NCBI RefSeq assembly: GCF_039555335.1
Contig: NC_092641.1
Location: 31,060,848-31,124,847, forward strand
Direction of reading: 5' to 3'
Source of the DNA: Amphiura filiformis
Taxonomy: Eukaryota; Echinodermata; Ophiuroidea; Amphilepidida; Amphiuridae
DNA length: 64,000 nucleotides
Shown in pieces: positions 61,083 through 64,000 of this stretch. The translations under genes and the position numbers were made by a program. Position 1 is the first letter of the stretch. Each line of letters opens with the position of its first letter. The notes beneath the pieces were generated by a model, which saw only the letters and a list, made by a program, of their open reading frames with translations, was not told the DNA's origin and did no database searches.

Positions 61083-61155
61083 TGTTTCCGCCTGGGCTCG
61101 AACCAGGGACCTTGCGCGTGTTAGGCGCACGTGATAACCACTACACTACGGAAAC
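61083..61155 (-). tRNA. tRNA-Val(AAC)
   Basis: 73 nt, same sequence as the copy at 51295, followed by a T7 terminator. It faces away from the copy at 60069 across the head-to-head unit junction. Confidence 0.95.
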
Positions 61156-61159
61156 TACT

Positions 61160-62080
61160 GTGTCCAATTTTATATTTGTTTACATTTTATAAGCTACACA
61201 ACTTAATATCCTAGACAGATTATAAGAGATTATATTGACCATCGATCTCCAAAAGCAGATTACCCTAATCAGAGAAGATGATCAAGTGCGTCGGATCTGT
61301 GATGAATCGATCGTGACACTGAAACAAACTTTGAAATAAAGCTTTTACATTTCTCTATCTGTTTTATGTCATTTTGGTGTTTGTCGGATAAGTGTGATTT
61401 TGCTATCAACTGCAGATAGCTCAAATTTAAATGCCCGTTGGTTGTCGTTTTTGTCTGCTGAACGAGATAAAGGGTACATACCACAAAAATGCTTTCCAGA
61501 GACTTTACGTGCTAAATAGGGTTGCGTTTTGGCCATAAGACGAGTTACGTCCAACTTTGAAATATATATTTGATATCATCTTAACTAGAACAAAATTCTG
61601 CATAACATTTTTGAAAATGACTACACATTTTAGGTCCAACTAATTTTTCAAAAAATTAGTGCTATATAAAAAGGCCACATTTTCCTGTGTTTACATCCGA
61701 CTGCTAACCGCGTTCTGACCTCGTTTGTTCATGCGCATATAATCGTAAATATCACTCAAATTTTCGCATTTTCTTTTCAAATTTGTAGAGATCACATTCA
61801 CAAGTTCTAGTAAAACACGATTTTCAACACTAAAATTGTTAATATTGTAGAATTTTTATGCAAAGTTTGGGACTATAGGCGTGATAAACTTTTACCGGAA
61901 ACCGCTTCGCAGGCGGATTTAGTGGTATATGAACCCTAAAGCGATATTTTATAGAATCATGTTACGGGTGTGCTATCTTCTGAAGATCAAATTAAAATTT
62001 CAAATGTTGCTACATTTTGTTTTGGTTTATAATTTTAATTGCATGTGGTTTTTTCTTCTACCTACTGAATACTAGTATAT
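61160..62080. other. Unit flank and unassigned sequence
   Basis: The array sequence fades after about 61200. The rest has no recognised gene. Confidence 0.4.
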
Positions 62081-62081
62081 A

Positions 62082-62258
62082 TACTCTCTAAATTCCAGGG
62101 ACTTATTAGAAGGACAAAACCTTGAAAAGACTTAAAATTCAAATCTAATGGATTTAAATTTTACTCTAATAAAGATTTGAATTTTAAGTCTCTGAAAGGT
62201 TTTGTCATTCTAACAAGTCTCTTAGACTTATTTTTAAATCTTAGGAATTTAGAGAGTA
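62082..62258. mobile_element. 177-bp foldback MITE
   Basis: TACTCTCTAAATTCC and GGAATTTAGAGAGTA are perfect inverted ends; inner arms AAAACCTT and TTAAAATTCAAATCT also pair. Confidence 0.8.
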
Positions 62259-62948
62259 GCTGAAATAAAATGCAGGCCTATGTTTTCTTTGTCCCCTGCG
62301 CGAGATATATATTTTCGAATCGAATTAGGCCTACTGGTGATGATCTACTGATAATCAAATTAAAATTGCAAATGTTGCGACATTTTGTTTTGGTTTAATT
62401 TGGGACTATATGCGTTAATTTGGGACTATATGAGATTCTAAATGCTAGGCCTATCTTCAGTAGATAAAGCGAAAAAAATCCTAAAACGCGCATGCACGGT
62501 TACTCTGCGCGAATAACAAAAATCGGCATTCAACCTATATGCCGCGCTGTTAAAAAAAAAGGGGGGGTAAAAATAGAGAAACAGGTAGATGCGGAAAGTG
62601 ATGAGTCTGTAATATCGCTTTAAACTTTCTGATCGGGACTGATGTATTAGAAAGAAAAAACTCGCCGCTACATGATGAAGTAAAAATTTAGAGAAAACGA
62701 TGTAAAACATTACTTCTAGAGTAGAAAGATGCAATGAATCGGGATGAGATTCTAAATGCTATTTATTTATTAGGCCCGCAATGCTATCTTCAGAAGATAG
62801 CCGTTTGCGGGCGCGTTCCGAGAAAATGATGCAGATCGTAAATGATGCATGCCGTAAGTAAAGTGTGCTCGCGCGTGTTCACAGAAGATGATGCATGTCG
62901 CAACGGGTGATTTGCAAATCGCACCGTAAATGGTATCTTGGGTAGATA

Positions 62949-62995
62949 AAAAACAAACAAACAAACAAACAAACAAACAGACAGACAAACAAACA
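62949..62995 (+). repeat. (CAAA)n microsatellite
   Basis: About eleven CAAA/CAGA units. Confidence 0.9.
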
Positions 62996-63277
62996 TGAAA
63001 TATTAAAAAAAATATACCAAAATATCTTTCTCGGCATTCGGCCTATATGCCAAGCTATAAGAAAAAAGGGGGACAAAAGAGGGAAAAATAGAGAAACAGG
63101 CAGATGATAATCTCTGCTTTGTAAGTGCAATTTTAAATTTTGGTCAGCTTCGTCATTTTTACATTTTTTTATAGCTCTGCAGTCGGCCTAAAGCAGTTTT
63201 GCCGTTTCGCGCCGTACTGAATCATCATCTACAACGCGTGCTAGGCAATGTTTGTTTTTTTATTTATTTTTTTTAAA

Positions 63278-63350
<73 letters not shown>

Positions 63351-63400
63351 GTTGTTGTTATTTATTTATTTATTATTTATTTATTTATTTATTTATATTC
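63278..63400 (+). repeat. (ATT)n microsatellite followed by (TTTA)n
   Basis: About 24 ATT units, then GTTGTTGTT, then TTTA units. The tract has replaced the left part of a hAT-like element, whose right part continues to 63583. Confidence 0.9.
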
Positions 63401-63583
63401 ATTTTCGGCTTTTTCAAATTCAAATTGTACACAATAATAGTACCAAAATGGTCCATCAAATGGTTACAATTGGGCCTTCATTTTACAAAAGTTTCTCACT
63501 TCTGAGGGGGCCACAATGGCCATAATTTCGATTTTTTACATCACCCTGACTGCCCCCCCTTTCAAAATCGTTCCGCCGCCGAT
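63401..63583. mobile_element. Right part of the hAT-like element, second array copy
   Basis: Matches 55815-56030, including TTTCAAATTCAAATTGTACA, and ends GTTCCGCCGCCGATG next to CTTATCTC, the same junction as at 56030. Confidence 0.8.
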
Positions 63584-64000
63584 GCTTATCTCTCTCTCTC
63601 CCTCTCCCCTCCCCATTTACTCCCATCTCCCCTCCCTTTCTCCTCCCTCTCTCCAACCATCCCTCTCTCTCTCGCATTTAATTTCTTTCTCACTTAAAAG
63701 TTACAAACATTTCACAAACTATATAGTTGCTTGAAACTTTCTCAAAATTGCTGAATTAGCTGCAAACACGCTCAAAAGTTTGCAAATGGCTGAAAATTAC
63801 GCACAGATCACACTTGCAAGTGTTTTATTGGAGCTAACCCAAAGGTAAACTATAGTTTCAAATACTGAGCGAAATGAATCGGATATCCTCAAAACTCATT
63901 TAGCCTAGAAGTGATACGTTTTTATGTATTATTTCTGTGGGTTTATTTTTTTCGGGGGAGTTTGTTCTTTTTACTTTCTTTTTATTATATAAACGACAAT

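Larger units (their letters stand above)
50380..64000. repeat. Array of ~1.5-kb units carrying tRNA-Val genes
   Basis: Units share, in order: a GTTTGCTCAAGCAAAATTGC block; GCAACTCCGAAATTGTAACG; TATATAGAATTGTATTTACC; a tRNA-Val gene; GACATGTAATTATTTTAAG; a CTCTCTCCCTC tract; a TTGC-rich block; then TGTATTGCGCCTTGAACATC and GTACGCGTTATAAATCCATT. Units with tRNAs at 51.3, 53.0 and 54.4 kb run one way, those at 56.8 and 60.1 kb the other, and 61.1 kb the first way again. Unit pairs meet head to head near 60.6 kb. Divergence between units is visible but moderate. Confidence 0.85.

Noticed and set aside
63248-63505. Poly-Tyr/Ile open frames
   Set aside because: They are translations of the ATT microsatellite and the adjacent hAT fragment.
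1-64000. LTR retroelements, Polintons or other virus-derived copies
   Set aside because: No paired long terminal repeats and no capsid, protease, integrase or envelope-like frames were seen; the only reverse-transcriptase traces are LINE-type.

Overview
The window looks like nuclear DNA of a marine invertebrate deuterostome (echinoderm, hemichordate or cephalochordate). It is AT-rich and intron-rich, holds conserved animal genes, is packed with short DNA transposons, and carries a CR1/L2-type LINE whose protein begins with a 2A-like motif, a combination known from sea urchin and amphioxus elements. The exact species cannot be named from the sequence. I saw no virus-derived or LTR element.

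Layout. 937-7608 (minus): seven 5' exons of CFAP45 (CCDC19), a protein of the ciliary doublet microtubule; the last ~100 codons lie beyond the left edge. 7609-13078: intergenic, with two members of a ~1.06-kb terminal-inverted-repeat (TIR) family, a tRNA-derived SINE and one copy of a repeated unit of unknown nature. 13079-46519 (plus): the whole of MRPL39 (mitoribosomal protein mL39), ten exons, 338 codons, including a 16-codon first exon encoding the mitochondrial presequence. Its first intron (10.5 kb) holds a duplicated segment, a decayed LINE and several DNA transposons. Its eighth intron (14.3 kb) holds a complete intronless TRIM-NHL gene on the opposite strand (37820-39868).

47065-50380 is transposon-rich intergenic DNA. 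50380-64000 is an array of diverged repeat units, about 1.5 kb each, in both orientations. It carries six tRNA-Val genes: four intact AAC, one intact CAC and one that has lost its D arm. A hAT-like and a mariner-like element have landed in it.

The three protein genes have unrelated jobs (cilium structure, mitochondrial translation, RING/B-box/NHL protein) and show no operon-like logic. The interest lies in the tRNA array, in transposon insertions whose empty sites survive in a duplicate copy, in a TIR family carrying a different 14-15-nt tandem duplication in each copy, and in the nested TRIM gene.
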